The notes: generated by a model not told the origin, from the letters alone. Numbered from the stretch's first letter, positions 1 through 12,321 are shown. The stretch is 60,195 nucleotides of DNA from Ophiocordyceps camponoti-saundersi (nom. inval.) (GCA_003339415.1 PDHQ01000213.1:1-60195), one strand, 5' to 3'. Program-made: numbers and translations.

Positions 1-1970
<1,970 letters not shown>

Positions 1971-4350
1971 ATATAACTCTTAATTAGTTAGAATTATTAA
2001 TAAAGAGGTTTTTAACTTATAAACTTAGCTATATTATATAAATATATATAAATATTAGCTTTAATTAAAAGTTTTAGAAGAGATTATTAAGGTTAAGTAT
2101 ACTTTAATTAATAAAATAATAGCTAATAGCTTAACTAAGCTATTATAAAATATATCCTTTAAGTTTTTTATTATTAAGCTAGCCTTAAAAAATATAAGCT
2201 AACGCTTAAATTAATAAAATAAGGACTTTTTATAAATAACCTTATAAGATCTTTAATATAATATAAAGAATTTATTAATTTAACTATAGCTTATCCTTAA
2301 AGCTATATCTTAGTAAGAAGAAGCTAATTATTTAAGGAAAAGAAAAGAAATTAAAGCTTTAAAGATATTATAAGTATTTATAATTATAAGCACTAAGGAA
2401 CTTATAACTATAAGAATATTATATAAAAAAGGTAAAATTAATATTTTAATTTTTCTTTAATTTTTTCTTTTTCTAAGCTAAGCTAAATAAGGCGGAGGAA
2501 AAAGCCCTTTTCCGCTTAAGTTTTATTAGCGTTATTATCTCCGTTATTATTATCTTTATCCTTAACTTTAACTTTATTAGCGTAAGCGTAATTACTACCT
2601 CTTTCCTTATTTTTTTCTTTAGGGTAATAGTTATTAGTATTATCTATATTATTATCGCCGCTTTCTTAAATATCTTATTAGCCTTTTCCTACGCTTTTAA
2701 AAATACCGCTATAGCTTTCTCCGCCTTATTAGCAGCAGACTCGGCTTTTATATAAGCTTTAAAGGTAAAAATACAACCCCTAAGCTTATAAAAATATTTA
2801 ATTATAGCTATAAGGCTAGCCTTAGTATTATTATTATTATCGCTATTATTATTATTACCCTTATTATTATTTATAAGATTCTTATTAGTAGCGGCTATAA
2901 TAATAATAACTTTATTATTATTATTTTTTTCTTCTTTATCTTTATTTATAGCTATAGCTATAAGCTTTTTACTAGAGAGAATTAAAGCTATTATTCTTTT
3001 AAATAAATAAGATTAATATAACTTAAAATATATATAAGGATATATTAATATATTTATGTAAAAACTAAGCTATTTTAAGTACCTAAAGCTTAAAAGTAAT
3101 ATAATATAAACTAAGCTAACTTAAAATAGCCGCGAAACCGGCCTTTACCCTTTTATCTTTATAGTTCGCAGCGTTTTTTCAAGAAGTAGTAATATTAACG
3201 AAAACTTTTAAGGTAATCTTATATTAGCGAGATTTACTAATATATTTTATATATAAAATAGTATAAGTAAACTTCTTTTATATATAATACTTAATATTAT
3301 TATAAAAGTATAAAATATAAAGAATATTTTATATTTTCTTAGTAATAATAAGCGCCTTATAAGGCTATAAAAAATAATTAATATATAGAAAGAAAAAACG
3401 CAGGATAATAAGATAACTTATAGGGGCTGCCTAGCTTTTATCGCCCTTACTCTCTCTTATAATATTACCTATATTATTATTATTAATAGCAGCGTTACCT
3501 GCTATAACCTCTTTTACTTTTATAAGTAATTTAATAGTAAGTTACTTATTAGTAATATTAATAATACCTAAATGTTTAAATATTTCTAAAGCCTTTATAG
3601 GAAGTTTATAAAAAGAGATAATATTAGGTATATAAAAACTTATATTCTATAACCCTAAATTAGTAAAATATAGCGAATAAAAGCTTAAAGATTAAATTTA
3701 TAAGCTTTTTAGAAAGTTAAGCTTAAAAAAGAAAAAAAAAAAAAAAGCTTAAAAGGGATTAAAGTTTTTAATTTATACTTAGGAGGTACCTTAGGTAACT
3801 TAAGTAAAAAGATATATATTTATTTAATATAATCCTATTAATAAGAATAATAGGAAAATTAATAAGTATAATATTAATCTATAATTTTATATTAAAAAAC
3901 TAGTAATAACTAATTTATAGTTATATTTCTTTCTTTTTTAATAAGCTTCCTAACTTATAAGTTAGAAAACTTATAAAAGTATATTAAAAAAGAAAACCTT
4001 ACTAAGTTTTATAAAACTATAAGTAATATAAAAGCTTTATATAATAATAGCGAAGTAATAGCTTTAAAATATAAGATTCTTATAAAAAGGGCCTATTACT
4101 AAGATATATTCTATTAATTACCCGGTTCACGGCTTTATAATATCTTTTAATAGAAAGCTAGGATAATAACTAGCCTCTCTATTATATAAAGCCTTTCTCT
4201 TAAAAGCCTATTATTTCTATATATATAAGGAAGGCCTCTAAGCTAAAAGATTAAGGTAGAGCTATTAGATTATATATATATATACCTATCTATACTTTAT
4301 TATATATACTATTATATATATAAATTAATTACTCCGCTTATTTATTATTC
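1971..4350. other. AT-rich RIP-degraded DNA, no gene seen
   Basis: No open frame of useful length is present. The stretch is TpA-rich with surviving CpG. About 2500-2960 is rich in TTATTATC-type runs. On the minus strand around 2680-2790 a short Ala/Lys/Glu-rich frame (for example AESAANKAEKA) survives with CA dinucleotides still present, which could be a decayed coiled-coil transposon protein. The block ends where base composition becomes balanced at about 4350. Confidence 0.7.
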
Positions 4351-4587
4351 TACGTGACCCTCCGATCCTGATAGATTCCCTCTGAGATTCTGATATATAT
4401 ATACCTTTCGGGCGCCAAGCCGAGCTGTGAACATTGGAAAACCCTCTATTAGAGCCTAGGTTAGAGGTATAACAGAGCATGAGGCGCAGAATAGTGGCTT
4501 GATCACAGTGTTACACTCACTGCCACTAATATCACTACTATTGACATAGGTAATTCAATGTTGGCGGCCCTGCATGGGGCGCCATAG

Positions 4588-4589
<2 letters not shown>

Positions 4590-4623
<34 letters not shown>
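4590..4623. repeat. (AC)n microsatellite, about 17 units
   Basis: A perfect AC/CA dinucleotide tract lies about 160 bp upstream of the proposed DGAT2 start. Its intact CA dinucleotides, next to DNA where CA has been erased, show that RIP did not reach this flank. Confidence 0.97.
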
Positions 4624-4625
<2 letters not shown>

Positions 4626-4660
4626 GCGACATAGACTAATCGCTTCGCTTACTCTTCGTC

Positions 4661-4669
4661 TCACGTGAC
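4661..4669 (+). promoter_or_regulatory. E-box TCACGTGAC upstream of DGAT2
   Basis: A CACGTG core with a flanking TGAC lies about 120 bp before the proposed start codon. The same CACGTGAC string occurs upstream of the AP endonuclease gene and of BUB1. bHLH factors bind CACGTG; use of this site is inferred. Confidence 0.4.
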
Positions 4670-4782
4670 CTTTTGATTCCGACAGAATCCCTCTAGGCTT
4701 TTGACAATAGTACTCAAGTCTCAAGGCACTCAGGTCGGCTGCATCATATGTATCTATATTTGAAAATCGATCTGCCGACCTC

Positions 4783-6144
4783 ATGGAGATGTTCGCAGCT
4801 CCAAAAACCGAAAGCGAGTGTCGAAAACCTGCACACTTACTTCAAGAGAGTAGCGAAGAAACTGTTCTAGCGGTAGGCGGGTGCTCGACATGTTCTTATC
4901 GGGAGCGGTCATTCGAAAGCTGAATCCTCCGTCCGGATGAGTAGAATTCACAAGCCGATGAATCGCGAAACTTGTTGACGAATCTTGCGGCGCCTGATAT
5001 CACAGTTAAGAATGGGAATAAGCCATCCTTAGCTGTCGTGTCCGACTTTGATTTCGGCGATGATCAACGGATCGCAAGGAACAGGCAGGATGAGATTCAC
5101 GACGAGAATGTTTGGAGAGCCAGCGGAATCCATCTCGCCCCCTTCAGCATTCCCTTGAGACGCAGAATGCAAACGGCAGCCGTTTTTCTTCACTGCATGT
5201 CGATTGCCATACTTGTGTCTCTTTTCTGGTTTACCTGCGCCAATCCTTTTACATGGCCCGTACTCATCCCATACCTCATCCACCTATTAGTCTCCTCGGT
5301 TGCTTTGGATGGAAGCCTGGCCTACCGATCTGAGTGGCTTCGGTCTTTGTCGCTCTGGAAATTTTTCGCCGGTTACTTCCCCATGAGGCTCCACAAAACA
5401 CACGATTTGTCACCGACCAGAAAATACATAATAGGTTATCATCCCCATGGGATTATTTCGCATGGTGCCTGGTCGGCGTTTGCCACTGATGCCCTTGGGT
5501 TTTCGGAGAAGTTTCCCGGCATTACTAATAGCCTACTCACTCTTGACTCTAACTTTCGACTTCCTTTCTATCGCGATTGGATCCTCGCCATGGGAATTCG
5601 ATCTGTGTCGAAGGAATCAATCCGCAACATACTATCCAAAGGCGGCCCTTCTAATGATGGACGCGGTCGGGCCGTTACCATTGTGATAGGCGGGGCTCGG
5701 GAATCTCTCGAAGCCGAGCCTGGAACACTGCGGTTAATTCTAAAGAATCGTAAGGGCTTCGTCAAGATGGCTCTCCGTACAGGGTCTGACCTTGTTCCGG
5801 CTATCGGCTTTGGCGAGAATGATCTGTACGATCAACTTAGCCCGAGGACGCACCCCTTAGTTCATAAGCTGCAGATGTCAATTTTACGACTCTTCAAGTT
5901 CACTATCCCGGCTCTTCATGGTCGAGGTCTGCTCAACTACGATGTTGGCCTCATGCCGTACCGGCGACCAGTCAATATCGTCATGGGCAGGCCCATAAAA
6001 ACTCACGATTTACATGAGCCTCAGCCATTGCAGGCAGATGTTGATCGTTACCATGGTCTTTACGTTGACGAGGTGGAGCGGCTCTTCACGACGTATAGAG
6101 GCCAATTCTCCCGTGGAACGTCGGAGCTACAAATTATTGCCTAG
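4783..6144 (+). CDS. Diacylglycerol O-acyltransferase, DGAT2 family
   Basis: This enzyme makes triacylglycerol from diacylglycerol and acyl-CoA at the ER/lipid droplet surface. The long frame 4945-6144 carries the DGAT2 blocks in order: two membrane segments after RRRMQTAAVFLH, GYFPMRL, the catalytic YHPHG (about residues 195-199 of the model), NFRLPFYRDW, GGARESLEAEPGT, RKGFVKMAL, FGENDLYDQ, LMPYRRPVN and a C-terminal TSELQIIA. No ATG opens this frame; its first internal ATG (5167) would cut into family-conserved sequence. I therefore propose ATG 4783 (CTCATGG) and a 72-nt phase-0 intron 4873-4944 (GTAGGC...CTGAA...TAG), which removes the in-frame TGA at 4921 and ends on the TAG at 4942. That gives about 429 residues, normal for fungi. 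The alternative is a gene with two nonsense mutations near its 5' end. The family is certain; the 5' exon is a model. Confidence 0.88.
4873..4944 (+). other. Proposed intron 1 of the DGAT2 gene
   Basis: GTAGGC donor, CTGAA branch-like site at about 4918-4922 and TAG acceptor; 72 nt, phase 0. It joins the 30-codon frame from 4783 to the open frame at 4945. The acceptor lacks a pyrimidine tract. A second in-frame solution is 4850-4954 (GTAGCG...AAG). Confidence 0.5.
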
Positions 6145-6297
6145 CAAAGACCATGGATGGCCGAACAAGCCATACACTCTGCCCAATCAACACCCTTCGC
6201 AAGAAAATATGATGGCGTGCATTGTCAGGAGGCGGGACCTTAAGCATTAGGCTGATTTTTGCCATACCTTGATCTGAGATCCTTACCTTAATGTCCT
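6145..6297. other. DGAT2 downstream region / tRNA leader
   Basis: This is short balanced-composition DNA between the acyltransferase stop codon and the tRNA-like gene. I see no ORF or repeat that stands out. Confidence 0.6.
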
Positions 6298-6418
6298 ACC
6301 CCCGTAGCTAAGTGGTAGAGCGTCGCAAGAGTACCCCAAGAACCTGCCTAAAACCTAAAAGCATGGGTATCAAATATTATTAGTGCGAAGTTCGCAGGTT
6401 CAAGTCCTGCCGGGAGCA
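6298..6418 (+). tRNA. tRNA-like gene with interrupted anticodon loop; amino acid not assigned
   Basis: The A box (TAGCTAAGTGG, 6305-6315) and B box (GGTTCAAGTCC, 6397-6407) fit the Pol III promoter consensus. A cloverleaf can be drawn: D stem GCTA/GAGC, anticodon stem TCGCA (6323-6327) with TGCGA (6384-6388), five-base variable loop AGTTC, and T stem GCAGG/CCTGC. The anticodon loop region is 56 nt, so about 49 nt would be intron; GTACCC (6331-6336) can pair with GGGTAT (6365-6370) inside it. Two features argue for decay: the acceptor stem ACCCCCG/CGGGAGC has two mismatches including the first pair, and there is no T33 before a plausible anticodon. It is either a divergent intron-containing tRNA or a tRNA pseudogene. 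Confidence 0.55.
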
Positions 6419-6422
6419 TGTC

Positions 6423-6429
6423 TTTTTTT
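6423..6429 (+). terminator. T7 run, Pol III terminator
   Basis: Seven consecutive T residues lie five bases after the last paired tRNA position plus discriminator, the expected place for RNA polymerase III termination. This supports the tRNA-like unit as a genuine Pol III gene or a recent derivative. Confidence 0.65.
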
Positions 6430-6642
6430 GTGATTCCTGCATCATATCCCTTGTGACATAGGGGCGTAGTGACTTCACATAGGCTAGAGTCAAGAAAGAC
6501 GATATCGAGGGGGACAAAGTATAAGATGCAAATACTTGTGATGCAAGATGTCGTGTACTTCTTAGTATTGATTCGCTGTGACATTGACTCGGTACATATG
6601 AAGGCCAGGCGTTACAACGCCGATAGATACCAAGTAGGGATA

Positions 6643-6670
6643 CCTACTACAGAGATGCCAATGTAGTAGG
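6643..6670. repeat. Perfect 9-bp inverted repeat (CCTACTACA / TGTAGTAGG)
   Basis: The two arms, 6643-6651 and 6662-6670, are separated by a 10-nt loop and could form a hairpin or a dimeric binding site. A related GGAGTAGTATCC string follows. Function unknown. Confidence 0.6.
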
Positions 6671-6801
6671 GGAGTAGTATCCAGAAGGGCAAAGATAGTA
6701 TGGTCTCGTCCCAAGGCCACGTATGAATTGTAGGAAGTAAGAACACGCCATGAATTTGGTGCTCTATCAGTTCCCAGGTTCTCTCAGACGACTAAATGCG
6801 A

Positions 6802-6810
6802 TCACGTGAC
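6802..6810 (+). promoter_or_regulatory. E-box TCACGTGAC upstream of the AP endonuclease
   Basis: The palindromic TCACGTGA followed by C lies about 110 bp upstream of the start codon. It matches the yeast Cbf1/CDEI-type core (RTCACRTG), as do the motifs before the other two genes. Occupancy is inferred only. Confidence 0.4.
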
Positions 6811-6917
6811 ATCGTGTCTCTCGTCTTCAGGGCATCGCGCCGCAACCCTTCGTAGCAGTTTCAGTCTTTGTCACGATCTATTGTAGTGGAATCATCGGCC
6901 TTTACCTTCCCCTAAAA

Positions 6918-8376
6918 ATGACACGTTTATCGCCGCGAAAGAATTCGGCGGCTTGTCAAGGCACAGCTTTAGCAGGCACTGTGTCACGGGTGGTCACGTC
7001 GAAACGCAAGGAGGCGCAGAACGCTGACGAGTCGGACGAGGAAGCTGCGCGACGACCTGGCAAAAGGACGAAAATCAAGGCTCACGACGATGGTAATAGC
7101 ATGGCGCTTTCGGAGCGGACCCCCGTGCGTTCATTGGGCAAAGCAATGTATATCGGGGCTCATGTTAGCGCTGCGGGAGGTACAGAGTCCAATGATGCCC
7201 TGCGCTTCATGCGTCTTCTAACTTGCCCCGTTCGCAGGCGTTCAAAACTCCGTGGCGAATGCGTTTCAGATTGGAGCCAATGCTTTTGCTCTTTTCCTCA
7301 AGTCGCAGCGCAAATGGTCTTCCCCGCCCATCACCACGGAGGCACGGGATCTCTTCGTGGCCAGTTGCAAGGACCATGGTTATAACGCATGCCAACACGC
7401 ACTGCCTCACGGATCTTACCTCGTCAATCTCGCGCAGGCGGACGAGGCTAAGGCGGCGCAGGCATACGGTAGCTTCATCGACGACCTCGAGAGGTGCGAG
7501 AAGCTCGGCATCAAGTTGTACAATTTCCACCCAGGTTCGACCCTGGGCGATGCTCGACCCGCCGCCATCGCACGCATCGCGAGCCAGCTCAACAAGTCTC
7601 ACAAGGCAACCAAAACAGTGGTGACGGTGCTGGAGAATATGGCCGGCAGTGGAAATATCATCGGTTCTACATGGGAAGACCTGAGGGATATCATAGCCCT
7701 GGTCAAGAACAAGGAGCGCGTTGGCGTCTGCATCGACACGTGCCATGCCTTTGCAGCCGGCTACGACTTACGGTCGCCTGCGGCGTATGAGGCCACGATG
7801 AAGTCGTTCGACGACGTTGTTGGCGTCAAATACCTAAAAGCCATGCACCGTAAGCCCCCAGTTCTCCTTGACCCTCGACTCCTTTGTTTGTTGTGCGGAG
7901 TTGACGAGCATTGACGTCTATCACGTACAGTCAATGACAGCAAAGCCCCCTTCGGCTCCAACCGTGACCTTCACGCTAACATCGGTACCGGCTTCCTCGG
8001 GCTGCGCGCCTTTCATAGCATCATGAACGATGACACTTTCGCCAACATGCCCTTGGTGCTCGAGACGCCCACCGACGGGAAAGACCCTACTGGAAAGACT
8101 TCAGAGGACCAGCAGATATGGGCTGACGAGATCAAGCTTCTCGAGAGCCTTGTCGGCATAGACCCGGAGAGTAGCGAGTTTAAGGCTCAGGAGCTGGTGC
8201 TGCAGGCTAGGGGCGCTGCCGAGAGGAGCAGAATCCAGGATCAAGTGGATAAGAAGTCCGCCAAGGAGGCCAAGAAGGATGGCAAGGCTGCCACTAGCAA
8301 GAAGAGGCAGAAAAGGGGCCGAGAGAAGGCGAAAGAGACTTCTGAATCGGACGGGGACAATACACAGAGAACGTGA
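6918..8376 (+). CDS. APN1: AP endonuclease, endonuclease IV (Nfo/Apn1) family
   Basis: This enzyme cuts DNA 5' to abasic sites and trims blocked 3' ends in base-excision repair in nucleus and mitochondria. The model has exons 6918-7179, 7238-7849 and 7931-8376, giving 439 residues. Both introns have clean signals and restore family motifs: exon 1/2 rebuilds SAAGGVQNSVANAF and exon 2/3 rebuilds KAMHLNDSKAPFGS. All nine metal ligands of the family are present: H145, H185 (FHPGS), E220 (LENMAGSGN), D254 and H257 (CIDTCHAF), H291, D304 and H306 (NRDLHANIGTG) and E336 (VLETP). The first ~77 residues and the Lys/Arg-rich tail after ~385 flank the TIM barrel; both carry basic clusters (KRTKIK, KKRQKRGREK) consistent with nuclear import. 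Its stop codon faces that of BUB1 263 bp away. No RIP damage is visible. Confidence 0.95.
7180..7237 (+). other. APN1 intron 1 (58 nt)
   Basis: GTACAG donor, perfect CTAAC branch site at about 7218, and CGCAG acceptor. Phase 1; the split glycine codon G|GC rebuilds the AAGGVQN motif. Confidence 0.93.
7850..7930 (+). other. APN1 intron 2 (81 nt)
   Basis: GTAAGC donor, TTGAC-type branch candidates in the last 35 nt, and TACAG acceptor. The split codon C|TC yields the HLNDSK metal-site motif, which fixes both borders. Confidence 0.93.
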
Positions 8377-8639
8377 GAAGTGAGGGAAATACCGATGACG
8401 ATCAATAGCCGTCCTGGCCTGGGCTTCCTTCTTTCATCCTGATTCCTGCCTTCCTGAACCCTGGTACGCAATGCCATGCGTTCAGGCTCTTTACCTACAA
8501 TATGAATATCAATATCAAAACAGACATGAACTGAAGAGGATAGAACATGAAGTTAACCGAGGTTGCATAACTCAGTCACCGACGCCTGCGCTTCTCCCCA
8601 ATTGCAATCCAAAAAGGTGCATCTGACCGACCACTTCCC
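8377..8639. other. Convergent 3' intergenic region, APN1 / BUB1
   Basis: These 263 bp separate two tail-to-tail stop codons. The AT-rich stretch around 8500-8525 (AATATGAATATCAATATC) is the likely polyadenylation zone for one or both transcripts. No ORF is supported. Confidence 0.6.
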
Positions 8640-11600
8640 TCATCTGCGACTTTTTGCATAAGCCTCGAGCTTGGTCACGAGCGACCGCAAGCCGACGCCC
8701 CTGTCGCAGTTAGCCTCGAGCCAGCGCTCCATGCGGCGACGAATTTCCTTCGTGGACTGAAGAAGCGGCATCTTGGAGTCATGCTCGGCGGCAGAGGAGG
8801 CCGGGTTGAGCAGCAGCTCGAAGCAGTCGCCCCAGAGTTCCGTCTGCCAGTAGCGCTTCAGGGCCTCACGAATCCTGTATTTTCGGCCGGAGCTGCCCAG
8901 AGTGTTACCTTGATCGCAGCGCGTCGTCTCCATGTACTTGCCGAAAAGCAAGCAGTGGATAGTGGCGGCAAGGCCGTGGTAGTCGATCTGCCACGTCCAA
9001 GGGCGGCTCTCGCGCACCTCGGGGCAATCCTGGGGGCCCGTCTTCCAGTCGGCAACGAACTCGACGTCGGGTGTGAAGGCCGTCATGTCGATGCTCCGGC
9101 CAAAATCGATGAAAACGAGGCCCCTGGCCGACCAGCCGCCGCTGCCGTCGGCGTGCCACTGCGCCGCCAATGGCTGATCAGCTGGCAGGGGATCGAGCCG
9201 GAGCATGCAGTTGTCGGGCTTGAGATCGCCGTGCATGACGCCCTTAGCGTGAAGCGCATCGACGGTCCGCAACAGCTCGACGGCGAAAAACATGACAAGT
9301 AGCTCATCCATGACGCCGGACGGCTCGGCGCGGAAGAAATTGACCACGTCGAGCAGCGTGCCGTTTGCGTGATAGGGAAGGAAGAGGAAGGCCTCGTCTC
9401 GGTACAGGTGCAGCTCGTGAGCGTACGAGAGAGACGCCACGGCCCGATGTCGAGGGCCCAGACGCGCGTGAGCCAGCCGCATCATGTGAAACTCCCACGC
9501 AGACGGAGGTGACTCCATCTTGAGGGCCTCGACTCTCCTGAGGGGGCTGACGGCGGAAAAGGACACCGACAACCCCTGACTTGAATCCTTGCTGTCTTCC
9601 TCTACTTCGCCTTCCTCCTCTTCCTCACCCTCCTGCCTCTCTGACGCCAAGTTCTGTACCAGATAGACGGGCGCAAAGGCGCCGGCGCCGAGTTCCCGCT
9701 TGACGCCGAATGTCGGCCGTCTGCCCGGAAGACGAAGCAGGATGGGCTCGGGGACGGGGGTTGCGGTCCTTTCCTTGCCTGCCTTGCATACGGCCTTGAT
9801 GTGCTTGCGGATCTCGTAACCGCGCTCGTACCGCTCCTCTCTGTGGTCGTGGAATCCACGGTACGACGCCAACGGTGGAGCGAGGCTGTCCAGGATGTCA
9901 CGGCGGATCGCCTCGTCTACAGGGTTGCAACGTCTGTCTTTGATGACGGGGCTCTCGGGAGGCTGCGGCAGTCTCGTCGAGTCTCTCACATCATCGGGCC
10001 AGTACTCGTCTCCTTTGGACGGTGTCTTGGCCTGTTGCCTCTCATGCTCGGCCTCGCCCTCCAGGGAGCATTCTGTCCGTTCCGTGATGGGCGTCATGAA
10101 GGGCAGCCGATTGTTGGCCACCTCGACCGGGTCCCTATACGGACGAGTTGGGGCGTCATAGTCCTCGGGTGGCACGGGGACGAAGACGGTCCGCGTAGCC
10201 AGCTGCGTCGCCACTTCATCCGTCTGAAGGTCCTCCTCCTGCCCGTCGAGACCTCCTGTGCGCGTCTCATCGGAATCTTCGAAGGCCTCTACAGCGTTGT
10301 CCGCCACATCCGGCGCATGGCGTTGGGCCAGAACGTCGGACCACTCTCTCACACTCTTGTCGTCGTCCTCTTGCTGGCTGCTATCGACTGGCCGAGTTGT
10401 GCCGGTGCTCTCGGCATCTGTCGTATAATCTGCGTCTGTCTCGTACTCGTCTTCATCACCGCTCTCTGGACTGTCCCGCGGGGTAGGCTTGGAAAGAGGT
10501 GCATTGAATATGTTGTATATGTCGTCCGTAGCAGACTTGGTATGAAGCGTCATGGTCGGCTCAGACGCGTTCTTTTTACGAAGCTTGGGTCCTGAAGGAG
10601 AATCTAGCTTGGCCTTGACTGTCGGGCGCTTCAGTGAATGTCTGCTCGCGACGGACAGATAGCGGATGACACTTACTGATCTGCGTCTCGTTGACCTCGA
10701 CGACTGTCCTTCCAGGTCGGCCTTTGCGGGCTGGTTCCACCACCGCACCGTTTTCATCGTACATTACAAGACTATCACGAACTGCGGGCTCGCCGGTCAT
10801 TGGTCCGGGCTCCTCCGCGTCGGAGTTAGACCTCATCATCCGCGTTTCATCCCAGGTATGTTGAAGCCATCCCCGATTCGAGGCGACGATCTCCTCGAAG
10901 CTCAATTCCGTCCCATGGACCTCCGGGGTCGGGTAAAGAACTGCGAGGTCGACCAAAATGGTCTCTCTCTTACCCGACTGTGGGTGGATCGTCACTTGAT
11001 TTCTCGATGGCACGACGGCAATGTTGTTTATTTGTGACAGAGACTGAGTTACAAGGAGAGAAAGAGGAAATGAATAATCAGCCACAAGATCAGTCCTGTC
11101 GTCATCAATATATGGACGATTGGGAGAGGGGAAAAGAAAAATAATCCATACCGCATCTCTGAAGACAGTCACTTTGGCTGCGACTCCCTTGTTGTCGCCC
11201 GCCTTGAGCGTCTCACCCGTCCATGGTGTGGACTTCATCGTGTTCTCCTTCTTGCGATCGGCGAGAGATGCCACGGTGTCCCATCCTTTTGATCCCTCGC
11301 CTCTGGACGACAACACAGAGGCAGGTTTCGCATCAGCGTCAGAGAAAATGGCAAGCTTCGGCTTAGAAGGCCGTGAGAGGCTGGCGGCACCTGGTCGTGG
11401 CTGCAGTTCCGCCGTCCGCACTGCCGAGGAAGCGAAAGGATCGAGTTTGGCAGCCAGGGCCGGACGTATGGTGGGCAGGGCGGGCGAAGCCGGTACGAGC
11501 GTCTCCGCGGGCTGCTGTGCGAGCCTCTCTCGAAATTCGGTGAACTTGCGCAAGAGTCGCTGCAGCGGACGGGCCTCGCGCTCGATGCCGAGCCTATAGA

Positions 11601-12120
11601 CCTCGGCAGCCTGTACCCATCGGCCGGCCGCCTCTAGCCAAGCGGCGTACTCCTCGTAGAACAGCGCCAGAGATTCGCCTATTCCGTGCCGCGAAAGAAA
11701 TAAAAAGGTCTCGCGCGGCGTGTCGACGAAGAAATGAATATAGTGCATCCACAGCTTCAGGTAGCGCGGATCATTCTGGTACGACGCCGACGAGATGAAA
11801 GCCTTGGTCGCCCTCTCGAGTAGCGTGTGCAGCTGCGACTGAGGCGACGCCTGTGCCGTCGGGTACGCGTCCAGCGTCCATCGCACATATCGATCGAATA
11901 CGTTCAGAGGGTCGTCAGACTCCGCAATGCCCTCTATCTCGGCCTCGTACTCAGCACGGATGCTGTCGTTGACAGTCTTCGTCTCCGATGGCCGCGAGTG
12001 TCGGTCGACCGTCACGAGCTCAGCTAATTTCTTCGCCGAACGGCCGCCTGGAAGGGATTGAATGTTCTCCTTCTCTTCCTCAATCACATCGAAGCTGATG
12101 AGGTCCTCTGAAGCTGGCAT
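8640..12120 (-). CDS. BUB1: Spindle assembly checkpoint kinase BUB1 (with Mad3-type KEN boxes)
   Basis: This kinetochore kinase recruits checkpoint proteins and phosphorylates histone H2A. Minus-strand exons 12120-11152, 11043-10677 and 10618-8640 give 1104 residues. In order: KEN box 17-19 in EEEKENIQSLPGGRS; Mad3/BUB1 TPR region about 55-200; ABBA-like LAIFSD near 256-261; second KEN 291-293; Bub3-binding GLEBS (ELSFEEIVASNRGW) about 369-382; conserved motif 1, the Mad1-docking segment (EPTMTLHTKSATDDIYNIFN), about 465-484; acidic linker; and kinase domain from about 750, with GAGAFAPV loop 756-763, ALK lysine 812, HGDLKPDN 908-915, DFG 950-952 and RPWTWQIDYHGLA. Catalytic residues are intact. 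The KEN boxes plus kinase fit the undivided Mad3/BUB1 protein expected in many filamentous ascomycetes. Exon 3 contains a 264-codon antisense frame that is a shadow. Confidence 0.95.
10619..10676 (-). other. BUB1 intron 2 (58 nt)
   Basis: On the minus strand: GTAAGT donor, CACTGAAG branch and GACAG acceptor. It joins VEVNETQI to IKAKLDSPSGPK through a split ATC codon and precedes the conserved motif 1 exon. Confidence 0.92.
11044..11151 (-). other. BUB1 intron 1 (108 nt, 3n and stop-free)
   Basis: On the minus strand: GTATGG donor, CTGAT branch candidates about 30-50 nt from the end, a TC-rich tract and ACTCAG acceptor. The length is a multiple of three and no stop interrupts it, so the frame stays open if it is retained. 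The encoded stretch is unlike BUB1, being hydrophobic and Phe/Leu-rich, so I treat it as an intron. Confidence 0.8.
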
Positions 12121-12321
12121 TTTGCGTTGCGCGCAATCTTGAGTTGTCAGTGCAAAGTAGTGACGGCTATAGAACGCGACGGGCTGGGTACCTACCTTTA
12201 TCTCGATTATTTTCCATTACTTCGCTCTGTTTGCTTATCTTGGGTGCATCGTTGTCCCGGTAACAGCTGACACCAGAGTAGTACAAAGTATATACATACA
12301 TACCTACTAATGAGGGGTGTC

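Larger units (their letters stand above)
4351..4704 (+). repeat. Pair of diverged ~43-bp direct repeats in the DGAT2 upstream region
   Basis: Positions 4351-4393 and 4661-4704 share the order CGTGACC, GAT(C/T)C(T/C)GA, GA(T/A)TCCCTCT and TTCTGA/TTTTGA with substitutions. The first copy sits exactly at the boundary between AT-rich DNA and the gene island. It could be an old duplication or the remnant of a short repeat; the role is unknown. Confidence 0.55.
6430..6917. other. Intergenic region upstream of the AP endonuclease
   Basis: This balanced-composition spacer has no supportable ORF; the short frames here are below 80 codons with no recognisable content. It holds a perfect 9-bp inverted repeat (6643-6670) and an E-box (6802-6810), plus pyrimidine-rich stretches just before the ATG at 6918 that are typical of a fungal 5' leader. 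Confidence 0.65.

Noticed and set aside
4503..4784. 93-codon minus-strand ORF
   Set aside because: It runs through the (AC)n tract, giving a CVCVCV stretch, has no recognisable domain and overlaps the DGAT2 upstream region.
6348..6584. 78-codon minus-strand ORF with a PAGLEPA string
   Set aside because: The string is the reverse translation of a tRNA T-arm and 3' end, a known source of spurious peptides.
7207..7746. 179-codon minus-strand ORF
   Set aside because: Antisense shadow of APN1 exon 2 and part of intron 1.
8781..9302. 173-codon plus-strand ORF
   Set aside because: Antisense shadow of the BUB1 kinase domain.
9801..10595. 264-codon plus-strand ORF
   Set aside because: It lies wholly antisense to BUB1 exon 3, whose kinase and linker motifs are unmistakable; low-complexity antisense frame.
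10576..10757. Two separate genes for the BUB1 N- and C-terminal halves
   Set aside because: The two frames overlap only because each reads through a 58-nt intron with GTAAGT and CAG ends; splicing gives one continuous BUB1.
11120..11599. 159-codon plus-strand ORF
   Set aside because: Antisense to BUB1 exon 1 and intron 1; no family resemblance.
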